From NCBI GenBank assembly GCA_009649835.1, contig PYCK01000186.1, positions 1 to 5,552 of the forward strand: a stretch of DNA of 5,552 nt, given 5' to 3'. The notes below the pieces were generated by a model. The model worked only from the letters and a program-made list of their open reading frames with translations. It ran no database searches and was not told the DNA's origin. The stretch is from Candidatus Methanocomedens sp. GTDB lineage: Archaea; Halobacteriota; Methanosarcinia; Methanosarcinales; Methanocomedenaceae. This document shows positions 5,431-5,552 of the stretch, one piece after another. Each line of letters opens with the position of its first letter. Position 1 is the stretch's first letter. A program made the position numbers and the translations under genes.

Positions 5431-5495
5431 CCCATCTTTGACAAATATCAAGCAAAAAAATTGCCATAATCGCTATCCTCCGGACCAATCAACTT

Positions 5496-5552
5496 CTAAA
5501 AAACCTCAATATCTGTAGGTATACATTCTTTCACATCAAATTGTGGCCTCTT
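5496..5552 (-). CDS. Possible C-terminal end of an unidentified gene (partial)
   Basis: The - strand is open from the window edge to a TAG at 5498-5496, giving the last 18 residues KRPQFDVKECIPTDIEVF. The peptide looks protein-like, and the gene would lie upstream of DUF2278 on the same strand. A stretch this short is open by chance quite often, so the call is weak and no family can be named. Confidence 0.3.
   Translation of the reverse strand, partial: KRPQFDVKECIPTDIEVF

Overview
The window looks like a piece of a methanogen-type archaeal genome. The evidence is an archaeal pelota (aPelota) gene, an ATP-grasp ligase resembling the tetrahydromethanopterin glutamate ligase MptN, a purC gene, and GGTGAT-type ribosome binding sites. 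Euryarchaeota of the Methanosarcinales/ANME type fit best. That placement is inferred from gene content and protein character and was not tested by any search.

Layout. Positions 1-423 hold no convincing gene. They contain a G-rich stretch and several short inverted repeats. Positions 424-3121 carry a tightly packed + strand cluster: pelA (ribosome rescue), a DUF434 protein with a PIN-like acidic pattern starting 2 bp after the pelA stop, and an MptN/RimK-like ligase whose GTG start overlaps the previous stop (GTGA). After 60 bp comes purC (3182-3898), with its own possible promoter and a clear ribosome binding site. Thus one probable operon couples translation quality control, a putative nuclease and C1-cofactor glutamylation, and a purine biosynthesis gene follows.

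Positions 3899-4374 look like a scar of mobile-element activity. They hold a possible operator, the 5' end of a ribbon-helix-helix antitoxin-like gene cut off by a long hairpin (18-bp perfect arms), a second smaller hairpin, and a 107-bp MITE-like element. The MITE has 11-bp terminal inverted repeats flanked by TATA on both sides and ends 6 bp before the stop codon of the next gene.

Positions 4375-5382 carry, on the - strand, a DUF2278 (YukJ-type) protein with a C-terminal lamin-tail-like domain. It is visibly more AT-rich than the pelA-purC block and has its own TATA box and leader, so it is probably an accessory gene. The right edge may include the last codons of another - strand gene.

The points most worth a second look are a 46-residue Gly/Ser/Asp-rich insertion with an internal 54-bp duplication inside the MptN-like enzyme, the hairpin that replaces the body of an antitoxin gene, and the small transposon-like element next to the DUF2278-LTD gene.
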